From positions 62,001 to 126,000 of the forward strand of contig JAIELK010000012.1 of NCBI GenBank assembly GCA_019753175.1: a stretch of 64,000 nucleotides of DNA. The letters run 5' to 3'. The stretch is from Hyphomonadaceae bacterium (GTDB lineage Bacteria; Pseudomonadota; Alphaproteobacteria; Caulobacterales; Aquidulcibacteraceae). This document shows positions 25,058-35,124 of the stretch, piece by piece (positions within the stretch are counted from its first letter, which is position 1; each line of letters begins with the position of its first letter). The notes under the pieces were generated by a model that saw nothing but the letters and a program-made list of their open reading frames with translations, searched no databases and had not been told where the DNA came from. The translations under genes were made by a program, and so were the position numbers.

Positions 25058-26023
25058 ATGAACGCCATCGGCAAATCCTCTGTCGTCTTCGTGACGCTCT
25101 CTGGGCTGTTCTGGGGAGGCTGGGTGCTAGGCTCGCAGACCCCCGAGGGCCAGGAGGCGCTGGCGCGGGCCTACGAGGCCTACAGCGAAGAGCAAGCTGC
25201 GGCCAATGAGGATCTGTTCAACGGCACGGCGCTGCGCGCGGTGGTGTGCGGCGAGATCAACGCGGAACAGCGCGAAACAACACCCTGCATTGGCGTTGTC
25301 GCCGTCGGCCGTCTGTTCATCGTCGACGCGGGCGCGGGCGCCACGTCCTCGCTGTCGCGTCACGGCATTCCCCTGGAGCGCCTCGAAGCGGTGCTGTTGA
25401 CGCAAGCGCGGCTGGAGCAGAGCGCAGACCTGAGCCGCCTGCACGGCGAAAGCACCCGCGATCGCGACAACGCGCTGCTACCCGTGTACGGCCCGGCGGA
25501 CACCCAACGTTTGGTCGATGGCCTCAATCAAGCCCGGGGCTTTGATGGCGCCGTGAACGGCTTGCAGGCGTGGGGGCCGGGCCCCGAGCCCGGCAGCCCT
25601 GTCATCGTGTTCGAAGCCGACGGCTTGGTGGTTTCGGCCTTCACCACGGTCGAGGACGGGTTCGCCGGCCGGGTCGGGTATCGCTTCGACTATCGCGGCC
25701 GGTCGATCGTGGTCAGCGGCGACGGCGCCGTGATCAGCGCCGACGCCGCACAAGGCGTCGACGTCATCCTGCAGGGCGCACAGAGCAGAGCGGTCGCAGC
25801 CATGAGCGGTGGCGATCACACCACGGCGGCTCAGGCCGCCGCCCACGCCCAGGCAGCCGACCCGGGCCTGACCGTGCTCACTGGCGCCGAAAATCAGATC
25901 GCCGGACAGGTCCAGATCGCGGAAGCGCGCGCGGCCGGGCTCGACGATGTTGTCGCCGGCAAGCTCGGCATGGTCATCGAACTGCCGCTGGCCAACAGCG
26001 AGATCAACGTCCGCTCACTCTGA
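25058..26023 (+). CDS. Exported metallo-beta-lactamase-fold protein lacking the metal-binding motif
   Basis: 321 residues with an N-terminal hydrophobic signal/anchor (VVFVTLSGLFWGGWVLGS). The fold pattern matches the RNase Z/arylsulfatase branch: VGRLFIVDAGAGATSSLSR, then RLEAVLLTQARLEQSADLSRL, and later FDYRGRSIVVSGDG. At the place where active relatives have THxHxDH the protein reads TQARLEQ, so all histidine ligands are missing. A GGDHTTAAQAA block keeps one histidine. It is therefore probably a non-catalytic, exported relative, perhaps with a binding role. The ATG at 25058 is the clear start. Confidence 0.68.
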   Translation: MNAIGKSSVVFVTLSGLFWGGWVLGSQTPEGQEALARAYEAYSEEQAAANEDLFNGTALRAVVCGEINAEQRETTPCIGVVAVGRLFIVDAGAGATSSLSRHGIPLERLEAVLLTQARLEQSADLSRLHGESTRDRDNALLPVYGPADTQRLVDGLNQARGFDGAVNGLQAWGPGPEPGSPVIVFEADGLVVSAFTTVEDGFAGRVGYRFDYRGRSIVVSGDGAVISADAAQGVDVILQGAQSRAVAAMSGGDHTTAAQAAAHAQAADPGLTVLTGAENQIAGQVQIAEARAAGLDDVVAGKLGMVIELPLANSEINVRSL

Positions 26024-26098
26024 GCTTTCGCTCACGCCGATCATGTGCGCGGCTGACGCGCATAGACAGCTAGGGTTCTGGCTTTACAATTCGCGCGC

Positions 26099-26902
26099 AT
26101 GCGCGCCCTGCTCGCTGCCCTCGTCGCTTTGTTCGCCATCGCGGCGCCCGCATGGGCTGACCGCTTCTCTCTCCGCTATGACGGCGTCGGCCTGGGCTTC
26201 GTGCCGCTCGGCAGCGTCGTGCTGGATGCGGACGTTGCCAGCGATGGCTACACAGTGACCGCAACGCTTCAATCGCGAGGCTTGCTGAACCTGTTTGAGC
26301 GAACCGAGTTGCGTGCAGAAGCATCCGGTCTGATCCGCAACGGCGCTGTGCACTGGCGCGCCTATGACCTCGATCATCGCTACAGTCAAAAGCGCCGGCG
26401 TATCGCCATGCGCGTCGGCGAAGACGGCGCGGTGCATGCGGAGATCGTACCCAACTATCGAATCTGGGGGCAGCCGCCGGCCACCGACGAACATCGTCGT
26501 CAGTCGCGCGATCCATTGTCGACGCTGATCGCGATGGCGGTCGACGTGGGTGAAACGCGACGCTGCTCGGGCGCCTACCCGACGTTCGATGGCCGGTTCT
26601 ACTACCTCCTCGAACTCGGCGGCGGCGAAACCGACGACTTCAATGATGCCGGTTATCGCGGCGAGGTCTTGCGCTGTTCGCTGGCTTACATCGCCGTTGC
26701 AGGGTTTGAGCGCCGCGACGCAGGGCGCCGTAGGATTCCGCAAGGCCAAATCTGGTTTGCGCTCATGCCCGATACAAGTTTCGCGCCGCCGGTGCGTATC
26801 TCGACGCCGCTCTCGGCCGGCGGCGCGGTGATCAGGCTCGCGAGCTTCCAGCGGCCTCGCGTTGAAATTCTCGCCGAACAACCTCCGACGACAGCGCCTT
26901 GA
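26099..26902 (+). CDS. DUF3108 domain-containing exported protein
   Basis: 267 residues with a Sec signal peptide (LFAIAAPAWADRF, cleavage after AWA). The mature protein shows the DUF3108 pattern: FSLRYDGVGLGFVPLGSVVLD at the start, LDHRYSQKRRR in the middle, DPLSTLIAMAVD, and a C-terminal YWF-type strand with PVRISTPLSAGGAVIRLA. These proteins are periplasmic beta-rich proteins of unknown role. Its stop overlaps the TTG start of rsmB, so the two are coupled. Confidence 0.82.
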   Translation: MRALLAALVALFAIAAPAWADRFSLRYDGVGLGFVPLGSVVLDADVASDGYTVTATLQSRGLLNLFERTELRAEASGLIRNGAVHWRAYDLDHRYSQKRRRIAMRVGEDGAVHAEIVPNYRIWGQPPATDEHRRQSRDPLSTLIAMAVDVGETRRCSGAYPTFDGRFYYLLELGGGETDDFNDAGYRGEVLRCSLAYIAVAGFERRDAGRRRIPQGQIWFALMPDTSFAPPVRISTPLSAGGAVIRLASFQRPRVEILAEQPPTTAP

Positions 26903-28164
26903 ACGCGCGCCGCGCCGCCGCTGACCTGCTGGTCGCCGTCATGGACGATGGCGTCTCCTTGGACGATGCGCTCGGCGCCACGCCGAGCTTCAACGCCCTC
27001 GAAGGCCGCGATCGCGCCTTCGCGCGTGCGCTTGTCGCCGCGGGACTTCGCAGACTCGGCGGACTGAGCGCAGTGCTGTCGCACTTTCTGCAGCGCCCAT
27101 TGCCGGAGAGCGCTCGCCATGCGCGCGCGCTGCTGCATCTGGGCGCCGCGCAGCTCTTGGTGCTTGGCACGCCGCCGCATGCCGCGGTGAGCGAAACCGT
27201 CGAAACAGCCAACGCCATGCGCGAAGCGCGCGGCTTCGCCAAACTGATGAACGCAGTGCTGCGCCGGGTTGCGCGCGAGGGCGCGGATATCTTGGGCGCG
27301 CTGCCGCCAGGCGCCGACCTCCCGGCCTGGCTCTACACGCGCTGGCGCGCCACTTACGGAGACCAGGCGCCCAACATCGCCGCAGCGCTGCTGCACGAAC
27401 CGCCGCTCGACATCAGCGTGAAGCAGGGCGCCGAGCGCTGGGCGCATGACCTGGACGGCGCCGTCACGCCGACCGGAAGCGTACGCCTTTCCCACTCTGC
27501 ACCAGCCATCGACTCTCTCCCCGGTTTTGCCACGGGTGAATGGTGGGTGCAGGACGCCGCCGCCGCGCTGCCGGCAAGGCTGCTCGGCGATGTGCGCGGC
27601 AAGCGTGTGCTTGACCTGTGCGCCGCGCCCGGCGGCAAGACATTGCAGCTCGCCGCCACTGGGGCTCGCGTCACCGCAGTGGACAAGTCTGAGGCGCGGT
27701 TGAAACGCCTGCGCGAAAACCTGGTGCGCACCAAGCTCGAAGCAGAGGTGATCTGCGCTGACGCGCTGGAATTCCGCGCGCACGCGCCGTTTGATGCGGT
27801 GCTGCTCGACGCGCCCTGCACCTCGACCGGCACACTGCGCCGTCATCCCGATGTGGCGTGGTTGCGCCGGCCAAGCGACATCCGCGCGCTTGCGGAGCTG
27901 CAGTCCAGGCTGATCGATGGCGCCGCTGCGTTGCTGGCTCGGGGCGGCGCGCTTGTCTACGCCGTGTGCTCGCTGGAGCTGGAGGAAGGGCCTGGCGTCG
28001 TCGCCGACGCGTTGAACAGGGGCTGGCGCCGCGATCCCCTCCGTAACGGCGAAATCCCCGCCCCTTTCATCACCTCCGGCGGCGACATGCGCACCCTGCC
28101 CTCGCAGTGGCCTGACATTGGCGGCCTGGACGGTTTCTACGCGGCGCGTTTGGTGCGCCCCTGA
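26899..28164 (+). CDS. rsmB: 16S rRNA (cytosine-C5) methyltransferase, RsmB/NOL1-Sun family
   Basis: 421 residues. The N-terminal NusB-like RNA-binding domain ([45 protein letters not shown]) is followed by a Rossmann methyltransferase domain with [17 protein letters not shown], the [18 protein letters not shown] motif and the second cysteine in [12 protein letters not shown]. The enzyme methylates C967 of 16S rRNA. The start is TTG at 26899, overlapping the upstream stop. It is followed by rpe as in many alphaproteobacteria. Confidence 0.93.
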   Translation: MNARRAAADLLVAVMDDGVSLDDALGATPSFNALEGRDRAFARALVAAGLRRLGGLSAVLSHFLQRPLPESARHARALLHLGAAQLLVLGTPPHAAVSETVETANAMREARGFAKLMNAVLRRVAREGADILGALPPGADLPAWLYTRWRATYGDQAPNIAAALLHEPPLDISVKQGAERWAHDLDGAVTPTGSVRLSHSAPAIDSLPGFATGEWWVQDAAAALPARLLGDVRGKRVLDLCAAPGGKTLQLAATGARVTAVDKSEARLKRLRENLVRTKLEAEVICADALEFRAHAPFDAVLLDAPCTSTGTLRRHPDVAWLRRPSDIRALAELQSRLIDGAAALLARGGALVYAVCSLELEEGPGVVADALNRGWRRDPLRNGEIPAPFITSGGDMRTLPSQWPDIGGLDGFYAARLVRP

Positions 28165-28207
28165 GCGCCTTGCGCCGGTCGCCGTCCACAGGCTACCAGG
28201 GGCCACC

Positions 28208-28870
28208 ATGGCGCGGACGCTCATTGCACCTTCGATCCTAGCCGCCGACTTCGCCGAGCTGGGCGAGGAAGTGCGCGCGGTCGACGCCGCCGGCGCCGAC
28301 ATGATCCATGTCGACGTCATGGACGGCCACTTCGTGCCGAACATCTCCATCGGCCCGGCGGTGGTGAAGGCGATCCGCCCGCACACACGCTTGCCGCTCG
28401 ACGTGCACCTGATGATCGCGCCGGTCGACCCTTACATCCAGGCGTTCCGCGACGCCGGCGCCGACATTATCACCGTGCACCCCGAGGCTGGCCCGCACCT
28501 GCACCGCACCTTGCAGGCGGTGAAGGCGACCGGCGCCAAGGCCGGCGTGTCCCTCAACCCCGGAACCTCGATCGACGCCATCGAGCCTGTGCTGGACCTC
28601 ATCGACCTCGTGCTGATCATGAGTGTGAACCCGGGCTTCGGCGGGCAGAGCTTCATCGAAAGCGCGTTGCCCAAGATCGCGGCGGCGCGACGCAAGATCG
28701 ATGCGAGCGGGCGCGACATCATCCTCGAAGTCGACGGCGGTGTGAACGCCAAGACCGCGCCACGTGTGATCGCCGCCGGCGCCACCGCGCTGGTGGCCGG
28801 CACCGCCATCTATGGCGGCGACCCGCGCGTCTACGCCGACAACATCGCGCGCCTCCGAGGGCCCGGCTGA
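28208..28870 (+). CDS. rpe: Ribulose-phosphate 3-epimerase
   Basis: Rpe interconverts ribulose-5-P and xylulose-5-P in the pentose phosphate pathway. The 220-residue TIM barrel shows every family block: [58 protein letters not shown] and [14 protein letters not shown], with metal ligands and catalytic aspartates in place. The ATG at 28208 follows rsmB by 43 bp and the heparinase-like gene begins 6 bp after the stop, so these probably form one transcript. Confidence 0.96.
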   Translation: MARTLIAPSILAADFAELGEEVRAVDAAGADMIHVDVMDGHFVPNISIGPAVVKAIRPHTRLPLDVHLMIAPVDPYIQAFRDAGADIITVHPEAGPHLHRTLQAVKATGAKAGVSLNPGTSIDAIEPVLDLIDLVLIMSVNPGFGGQSFIESALPKIAAARRKIDASGRDIILEVDGGVNAKTAPRVIAAGATALVAGTAIYGGDPRVYADNIARLRGPG

Positions 28871-28876
28871 CGCCCG

Positions 28877-30550
28877 ATGAATGCGCCGGTCCCTCCCCCA
28901 CGCCGGCCGCCCAGGCTCTTCGCCGTGAGCGATCACTGGCGCGCCAATCCGTTTCACCGCTTGCGCTTGGGCGACGCCTCGCCTGATCGCCTCGATCGCT
29001 GGGGCGCCGACCCGCGAGTCGGCAACGCCGAACGCGGGCGCGAGATCGGCCGCGGCGTCTGGCGTATCGCTGCCGAGCGTATTGCTGGCGAGCACGCGCT
29101 GCCTTGGGACGTCAAACATCCTTCGCGCCACTTCACAGCGCGTCTGCACGCGTTTTCATGGTTGATCGATCTCGCAGCCGTTGGGCCGAGCGCCCATGCG
29201 CGCATCGCCGACCTTATGGACGCTTGGGTCGCGCGCTACGGCGAGTGGGACGACCTCGCCTGGGACCCTGAACTCACTGCTGAACGCCTGTTTGCTTGGT
29301 TGTGCTGGGGCAGACCCGCCTTCGAGCAGGGCTCGCCGCTCTTGCGCGCGGCGCTGATGCGCTCGGCGGCGCGGCAATCGCGACTGCTGTTGGCGGCGCA
29401 GAGCGAGTTGAGCGAACGGCACCTCGGCTCGATCAAGGCCGGCGCGGCGCTCGTCCTCGCCGGCGCGGCTGGCTTTCCCGAAGCTGAAGACCTCGCCGAG
29501 CAAGGCGAAGAGATGTTGCTCGAAGCGTGCGCGCAGCAATTCTTTCCTGACGGCGGGCATCTCTCGCGCTCGCCTGAGGCGCTCGCTGAAGCGCTCAGCG
29601 ACATGGTGGCGGCGACCGAGATGCTGGCCGACCCGCCGCACATTCTGCGCGAAGCTTTGCCTAAGCTTGCCAACATGCTGCGGCTGCTCCGGCTCGGCGA
29701 TGGCGGACTTGCGTGCTTCCACGGCGGCTCGGAAGGCACAGCCGCCAGCATCGACGCCGCCCTCGCCCGCACGCGGGGCGAAACGCGCTCGTTCCTGTTC
29801 GCCAATCATTCTGGGTACCAGCGGCTTGAAGCAGGCCCGCTGCGCGCAATCTTCGATGTCGGCGGCGCGCCGCCCCTCAATTATGCCGAACGCGCGCATG
29901 CAAGCGCACTGGCGTTCGAGCTTTCGAGCGAGCGCGAGCGGCTGATCGTCAATGTCGGCGCTGCGCGGGAACTTTCGCCGACAGCGCGTATGGCCGCTCG
30001 CGCCACCAACGGCCACTCGACTTTGGTGCTGGCGGATGCGCTCTCCGCCTCGCTCGAAGAACGCCGCGGCGCCGCGCGCATGGTTGGCCCCTCCCTCGAC
30101 GACGTGCGCCGCGCCTCAGACGACAGCGGGGTGACTGTTCAAGGGCGCCACGACGGTTATCGCGGTGCGTTCGGGCTCCTGCATCGACGCTACATTTTCG
30201 TCGACAACGCCGGGCTCAATCTACGCGGCATCGACGAATTGATCCGGCCGATGAAGCTGAAAACGACGCCGTCGAAACGGCCAATTCCATATGTCGTTCG
30301 ATTCCACCTGCATCCCGACGTGCGCGCACGCTTCTCCGAGCATCGCATAGCATTGCTGGAGACACCGGGCGGGCAGCGCTGGCGGCTGAAGACCGATGCC
30401 CCCGAGATCGCTATCGAACCGTCCATCTATTGGGGCAGCGCCGAGCCGCGCGAGTCGTTTCAGATCGTGCTCTCAGGCGAGGCCGACCCGATGGGTCACG
30501 GCCTTGCGCCGCCAAACCGCGTTCGCTGGGCGCTGACGAAGGCTGAGTGA
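28877..30550 (+). CDS. Heparinase II/III family protein
   Basis: 557 residues, no signal peptide. The N-terminal alpha/alpha-toroid half includes DHWRANPFHRLRLGD, HAFSWLIDLA, FAWLCWGRP and FFPDGGHLSRSPE. The C-terminal beta half has LGDGGLACFHGGSEG, GYQRLEAGPLRAIFDVG, GRHDGYRGAFGLLHRRYIFV and VVRFHLHPDV, the HxHP motif of heparinase II/III enzymes. Alphaproteobacteria commonly carry this gene between rpe and purH; its substrate is unknown and a role in an endogenous polysaccharide is possible. It starts 6 bp after rpe. Confidence 0.9.
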   Translation: MNAPVPPPRRPPRLFAVSDHWRANPFHRLRLGDASPDRLDRWGADPRVGNAERGREIGRGVWRIAAERIAGEHALPWDVKHPSRHFTARLHAFSWLIDLAAVGPSAHARIADLMDAWVARYGEWDDLAWDPELTAERLFAWLCWGRPAFEQGSPLLRAALMRSAARQSRLLLAAQSELSERHLGSIKAGAALVLAGAAGFPEAEDLAEQGEEMLLEACAQQFFPDGGHLSRSPEALAEALSDMVAATEMLADPPHILREALPKLANMLRLLRLGDGGLACFHGGSEGTAASIDAALARTRGETRSFLFANHSGYQRLEAGPLRAIFDVGGAPPLNYAERAHASALAFELSSERERLIVNVGAARELSPTARMAARATNGHSTLVLADALSASLEERRGAARMVGPSLDDVRRASDDSGVTVQGRHDGYRGAFGLLHRRYIFVDNAGLNLRGIDELIRPMKLKTTPSKRPIPYVVRFHLHPDVRARFSEHRIALLETPGGQRWRLKTDAPEIAIEPSIYWGSAEPRESFQIVLSGEADPMGHGLAPPNRVRWALTKAE

Positions 30551-30697
30551 TCACGCAAGGCGTGGTCTGGGCTCTCCCAGGCGCAGTCACTCCAGAGGCG
30601 GAGCGCGCGGCTCCGGCCGAGTCGATGCCGTCGAAATTCCTGTCCATTCCCGATTATTCCAGTTGTATTCAATGTATTCCTGCCGCTGACTGGCGCC

Positions 30698-31408
30698 ATG
30701 AAATTCGGTGACCACCTCAAAGACCGGCGCACCGAACTCGGCTGGACGCAGCCGGAGGCAGCGGCAAAGGCCGGCATTGAGCAATCCTATTTGTCGAAAC
30801 TTGAGACAGGCAAATCGTTTCCGTCCGAGGATGTCTATCAACGGCTGGTTGATGCGTTCGGCCTCGACACCGGCGCCATGACTGACCTGCTCTACCCCGC
30901 CGAGCTTGATCGGCTTCGCGACATCGAGACGGTGCGCAAGCACCTGCTGCAGCGCCAGCATGATACGCGGGCGATCACACAACGCTGGCTTCTTGCTGGA
31001 CTCGCGATGCTGATTCTGGGCGGCGCGTTGATCGGGTTGGCCCAGGTCGAGCGCGGTGGCGTTGATAACCGCTACACCTACCAGTCCGACGGCGTCATCT
31101 TGGCGGGCGAAAGCCTCGAGGTCTTCGCGGGCATAGATGACGCGCCCGAACCGTCAGCGCCTGACTATGCCGCGCGCCTGGCGCGGCGCGACGCGCTCAT
31201 CGCTCGCCTTGACGAGCGGACAATCTCTCTCTCGGAGATGCGCGGGCCGACCTTCATTGAATCGATCCCGGAGGGAAACCGCTTGTGGCGTTTGGTCGGC
31301 GCCACCGCCGTCAGCACGCCGGCCAGGTTCGGCTGGGCTTTGGTTCCGGGCTTTGCGCTGATCCTCGGTGGGCTCGGGTGTTTCTTGATCAGCTGGCGCA
31401 GACCCTAA
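30698..31408 (+). CDS. Membrane-anchored XRE-family transcriptional regulator
   Basis: 236 residues. Residues ~1-60 are a helix-turn-helix of the XRE/lambda-repressor type (FGDHLKDRRTELGWTQPEAA, SYLSKLETGKSFPS). A hydrophobic helix follows (LLAGLAMLILGGALIGLAQV), then a ~80-residue loop that would lie in the periplasm, and a second helix (LVPGFALILGGLGCFLISW) at the end. This layout suggests a regulator that senses something at the membrane. It lies 9 bp upstream of the class C serine hydrolase gene, its likely partner or target. The pair separates the heparinase-like gene from purH. Confidence 0.85.
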   Translation: MKFGDHLKDRRTELGWTQPEAAAKAGIEQSYLSKLETGKSFPSEDVYQRLVDAFGLDTGAMTDLLYPAELDRLRDIETVRKHLLQRQHDTRAITQRWLLAGLAMLILGGALIGLAQVERGGVDNRYTYQSDGVILAGESLEVFAGIDDAPEPSAPDYAARLARRDALIARLDERTISLSEMRGPTFIESIPEGNRLWRLVGATAVSTPARFGWALVPGFALILGGLGCFLISWRRP

Positions 31409-31417
31409 GGCACATTC

Positions 31418-32578
31418 ATGAAACCTGCCGTCTTGCTTCTTGCCGCAGCCATGGCGGGCTGCGCTTCCACCGCGCCGCTCGTTTCTGAGGCGCCACGTTT
31501 GCGCGGCGGCGAACTCCACGCGGGAATCGAAGCGTTAATGGCGCGCGAGCAAGTCGTCGGTCTGGCGGTGGCGGTCATCGAGGACCACGAGATCACTCAC
31601 GTCGCCGCCTACGGCTTTCGCAATCGCGAGAATGCCCTGCCGCTTCAGACCGACACCATTATGTACGGCGCATCGCTCACCAAGGCGGCGTTCTCGTACA
31701 TGGTTATGCAACTCGTCGATGAGGGACGGCTCGATCTCGACCGCTCGATCGCCGACTATCTGCCGCGCCCACTACCGGACTATGAGGACTACGCCGACCT
31801 CGCTGGTGATGAGCGTTGGCGGATGCTGACCCCGCGTATCCTGCTGACGCATCGAAGCGGATTCGCCAACATGCGATGGCTCGAAGAGGATCGGAGGCTG
31901 CGCTTCCACTTCACGCCGGGTGAGCGTTACGCCTATTCGAACGAAGGCTTCTGGGTGCTGCAAACGGTTCTTGAACAAGGCCTAAGGCTCGATGTCGGCG
32001 CGGAGATGCAACGGCGCGTGTTCGACCGCTTCGGCATGACGCGAACTTCGATGCAATGGCGCGACGATTTCGCCGGTAATCTTGCCGACGGCTACGCCTT
32101 TGACGGGGCCTTCGAGCCACACGACCGCCGCGACAACGTCGCCGCAGCGGGCTCAATGGACACGACGATCGCCGACCAGGCGCGGATGTGGCGCGGCATG
32201 TTCGCAGGCGAAGGACTCTCGGCGGAAGTGCGGACGGAATGGGTGCGCGCTCAGTTCCCGATCCGGACCGCGCAGAAATTTCCGACCATCCAATTCTTCG
32301 CCACCAACGATCCACGCGGCGCAGCGATCGAACTGTCTGCCTCGCTTGTCGGGGAGACGTGGGAGGGGCCAAACGGCGGCCGCTATTTCTCCAAGGGCGG
32401 CCACAACGACTGGACGGGCAATTTGGCGATTTGCGAGGAAACGCGGCGGCGCTGCCTCGTGATGCTGGGCAACAGCGTGCGCGCGGAGATCATCTTTCCA
32501 GAGATCGCAGGGCTTGTGCTCGGCGACACGGGATTTCCGTTTTGGTGGATTTATCCCGAACTGCAGCGCCGGAACTGA
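31418..32578 (+). CDS. Class C beta-lactamase-family serine hydrolase (lipoprotein)
   Basis: 386 residues with the lipobox AAAMAGC (C15). The catalytic SxxK is in MYGASLTKAAF (S86, K89), the YxN motif is RYAYSNEGFW, and the third motif appears as SKGGHNDW (HxG-like instead of KTG). This combination marks the esterase/D-aminopeptidase-like branch rather than true AmpC lactamases, so it may cleave esters or D-amino-acid peptides at the outer face of the inner membrane or in the periplasm. It directly follows the membrane XRE regulator. Confidence 0.85.
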   Translation: MKPAVLLLAAAMAGCASTAPLVSEAPRLRGGELHAGIEALMAREQVVGLAVAVIEDHEITHVAAYGFRNRENALPLQTDTIMYGASLTKAAFSYMVMQLVDEGRLDLDRSIADYLPRPLPDYEDYADLAGDERWRMLTPRILLTHRSGFANMRWLEEDRRLRFHFTPGERYAYSNEGFWVLQTVLEQGLRLDVGAEMQRRVFDRFGMTRTSMQWRDDFAGNLADGYAFDGAFEPHDRRDNVAAAGSMDTTIADQARMWRGMFAGEGLSAEVRTEWVRAQFPIRTAQKFPTIQFFATNDPRGAAIELSASLVGETWEGPNGGRYFSKGGHNDWTGNLAICEETRRRCLVMLGNSVRAEIIFPEIAGLVLGDTGFPFWWIYPELQRRN

Positions 32579-32647
32579 CGTCTGAGCCTGCGTCTGAATG
32601 GTCCGTCTGACTCCGCTTTTTGTGGAGAATCCCCTACAAGCGCCGAC

Positions 32648-34237
32648 ATGGCTAAAGACGTCCTCCCCCTCCGGCGCGCGCTCATCTCGGTGTCGGACAA
32701 GACCGGCCTCATCGAACATGCCACGGCGCTCGCCGAGCTTGGCGCGGCGCTCGTGTCCACCGGCGGCACCCACAAGGCCATCGCGGACGCGGGCCTTCAC
32801 GTGCGCGACGTTTCCGCCGTCACCGGCTTTCCGGAAATGATGGACGGGCGGGTGAAGACGCTACACCCGAAAGTGCATGGCGGCCTCTTGGCGTTGCGCG
32901 ACAACCCCGAGCACGCGGCGGCGATGAGAGAGCACGGCATCGAGAGCTTCGACGTGCTCTATGTGAACCTCTATCCGTTCGAGGCGACGGTCGCGCGCGG
33001 CGCCGATTTCGAGACCTGCATCGAGAACATCGACATCGGCGGTCCGGCCATGATCCGCGCCGCGGCGAAGAATTACGGCTTCATCGCCGTCGCCACTGAC
33101 GCCGAGGACATGGACGTGATCTTGAGCGAAGCGCGCGACCATGGCGGCACCACCTTGGCGCTCCGCAAACGCCTCGCGGCGAAAGCGTTCGCGCGCACCG
33201 GTGCCTACGATGCGGCGATTTCGAGTTGGTATGCTGAACAGCTGAACGAGAGGGCGCCCGCCTATCGCGCCCTCGGCGGCAAGCTGAAGCAAAGCTTGCG
33301 CTACGGCGAAAACCCGCACCAGAGCGCGGCGTTTTACGTGACCGGCGAGAAGCGCTTCGGCGTCGCCACCGCGCGCCAGCTGCAGGGCAAGGAGCTTTCG
33401 TACAACAACCTGAACGACACCGACGCCGCGTTCGAGTTGGTGGCGGAGTTCGATCCGAACCAAAGCGCCGCCGTCGCCATCATCAAGCACGCCAATCCGT
33501 GCGGCGTCGCTTTGGGCGGCTCACTGGTTGAAGCCTACAAGCGCGCGCTGGAGTGCGATCCGGTGTCAGCGTTCGGCGGTATCGTCGCGCTCAACCGCAA
33601 GCTCGACAAGGCGGCTGCCGAGGCCATCGCGGAGATTTTCACCGAGGTCGTGATCGCGCCGGAGGCGGACGAGGAGGCTGTCGCCGTGTTCGCGAAGAAG
33701 AAAAATTTGCGCCTGCTCGTGACAGGCGGTCTGCCCGATCCCGCGGTGCCGGGCGTCGCGATCAAGAGCATCGCCGGCGGCTTCCTGGTGCAGAGCCGCG
33801 ACATCGGCCGCGTGACGCGCGCGGATTTGAAGATCGTCACCAAGGCGCAACCCACCGAAGCGCAAATCCGCGACATGTTGTTCGCATTCACCGTGTGCAA
33901 GCACGTGAAGTCGAACGCCATCGTTTACGCCAAGGACGGCCAGACCGCGGGCATCGGCGCCGGGCAGATGAACCGTCGCGACAGCGCACGCATCGCCGCC
34001 ATCCGCGCCAAGGAAGCCGCCGAGATGGCAAAGCTGCCTGCTTCGCTCGCGCAAGGTTCCGCCTGCGCGTCAGACGCGTTCTTCCCCTTCCCCGACGGCC
34101 TATTGCAAGCGGTGGAGGCGGGCGCGAGCTGCGTGATCCAGCCCGGCGGCTCGATCCGCGACGACGAGGTGATCAAGGCCGCCGACGACGCGGGCATCGC
34201 CATGGCGTTCACCGGCGTGCGCCACTTCCGGCACTGA
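32648..34237 (+). CDS. purH: Bifunctional AICAR formyltransferase / IMP cyclohydrolase
   Basis: PurH carries out the last two steps of IMP synthesis. The 529-residue protein has the N-terminal MGS-like cyclohydrolase domain ([49 protein letters not shown]) and the C-terminal formyltransferase domain ([50 protein letters not shown]). The ATG at 32648 gives the natural start. In related genomes it follows the rsmB/rpe/heparinase group, as here, apart from the two-gene insertion. Confidence 0.97.
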   Translation: MAKDVLPLRRALISVSDKTGLIEHATALAELGAALVSTGGTHKAIADAGLHVRDVSAVTGFPEMMDGRVKTLHPKVHGGLLALRDNPEHAAAMREHGIESFDVLYVNLYPFEATVARGADFETCIENIDIGGPAMIRAAAKNYGFIAVATDAEDMDVILSEARDHGGTTLALRKRLAAKAFARTGAYDAAISSWYAEQLNERAPAYRALGGKLKQSLRYGENPHQSAAFYVTGEKRFGVATARQLQGKELSYNNLNDTDAAFELVAEFDPNQSAAVAIIKHANPCGVALGGSLVEAYKRALECDPVSAFGGIVALNRKLDKAAAEAIAEIFTEVVIAPEADEEAVAVFAKKKNLRLLVTGGLPDPAVPGVAIKSIAGGFLVQSRDIGRVTRADLKIVTKAQPTEAQIRDMLFAFTVCKHVKSNAIVYAKDGQTAGIGAGQMNRRDSARIAAIRAKEAAEMAKLPASLAQGSACASDAFFPFPDGLLQAVEAGASCVIQPGGSIRDDEVIKAADDAGIAMAFTGVRHFRH

Positions 34238-34359
34238 TCCGTTACATCCGGATCGCCGACACCTCGCAGCGCTGCAAGCTTGCCCCGCCGCTCGGCGCCG
34301 GTCCGCTGCGCATGAAGATGTGTCGGAACCCGCCTCGAAAGCGCTAAGAATAGAGAGAC

Positions 34360-35124
34360 ATGTCCGACGTGGCTCCCGAAACATTGGATCTGCGCATCGC
34401 GCAGCTCGCCCCGCACTTCACGGTGACGAAGCCCCCCGGCGCGGGTTTGTTCCCCGTCCTGTTCATGCTGCACGGCTGCGGCGGGCCGCGGCCGTTTCTG
34501 CGCGAAATGACGAAGGTTGCGCTCGCTGCGGGTGCGGCTGTGGTTGTCATCGATTCGTTCGCGCCACGCCGCATCAGCCGCGTCGCCGCCTTCGCGACGG
34601 TGTGCACCGGCATGCGCTTGCGGGGTCGCGAACGCGCGGGCGATCTCTACGCGGCGCTCGCCTGGGCCCGCACTCAAAGTTGGGCCGACGTCGCGCGCTT
34701 TGCCGCGATTGGATGGAGTCACGGCAGCTGGACGATCATGGACGCGCTCGCGTTGCGCGCCGGAGCGGAGATAGAGCGCGCGACCGGCTTGAGCGGTCTG
34801 CCCGCCGAGCCGCTCGACGGGCTTGCGGCAACCTTGCTGGTCTATCCCTATGCGGGACCCGGGAGCCTTACCGGCCAGCGCGACTGGCGCATCCAGCCTG
34901 CCAGCACCGCCATCATTGCCGGCCGCGATTACATCGTTGGCGATACGCGCGGCGCCTTGCAGCGCCAGCGTGCACGCGGCGCGCCCATTGAGATCCTGGT
35001 GTTCGAAGCCGTGACCCACGCATTTGAAGACCGCGAAGCGGAAGATCCGCGCGTGCGTTACAACGAGTCCGCCACACGCCGCGAGCACGATCTGCTGCAA
35101 GCGATGATCGCGGGGTTGCGCTAA
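34360..35124 (+). CDS. Dienelactone hydrolase-like alpha/beta hydrolase
   Basis: 254 residues of the alpha/beta-hydrolase fold: the oxyanion strand VLFMLHGCGGPRPF, the nucleophile elbow IGWSHGSW (GxSxG) and a histidine near the C-terminus in AVTHAFEDRE. This matches the dienelactone hydrolase-like proteins that work on esters or lactones; no substrate can be assigned. No signal peptide is seen. Its stop overlaps that of the convergent glutamate dehydrogenase gene. Confidence 0.82.
   Translation: MSDVAPETLDLRIAQLAPHFTVTKPPGAGLFPVLFMLHGCGGPRPFLREMTKVALAAGAAVVVIDSFAPRRISRVAAFATVCTGMRLRGRERAGDLYAALAWARTQSWADVARFAAIGWSHGSWTIMDALALRAGAEIERATGLSGLPAEPLDGLAATLLVYPYAGPGSLTGQRDWRIQPASTAIIAGRDYIVGDTRGALQRQRARGAPIEILVFEAVTHAFEDREAEDPRVRYNESATRREHDLLQAMIAGLR

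Noticed and set aside
26686-28386. A 566-codon leftward open frame antisense to rsmB
   Set aside because: It is the shadow of the NusB/methyltransferase gene, which has a complete catalytic domain in the sense frame.
30190-30700. A promoter or palindrome upstream of the XRE gene around 30650-30690 (ATTCC/TATTC repeats)
   Set aside because: The short direct words are too brief and imperfect to call an operator from sequence alone.
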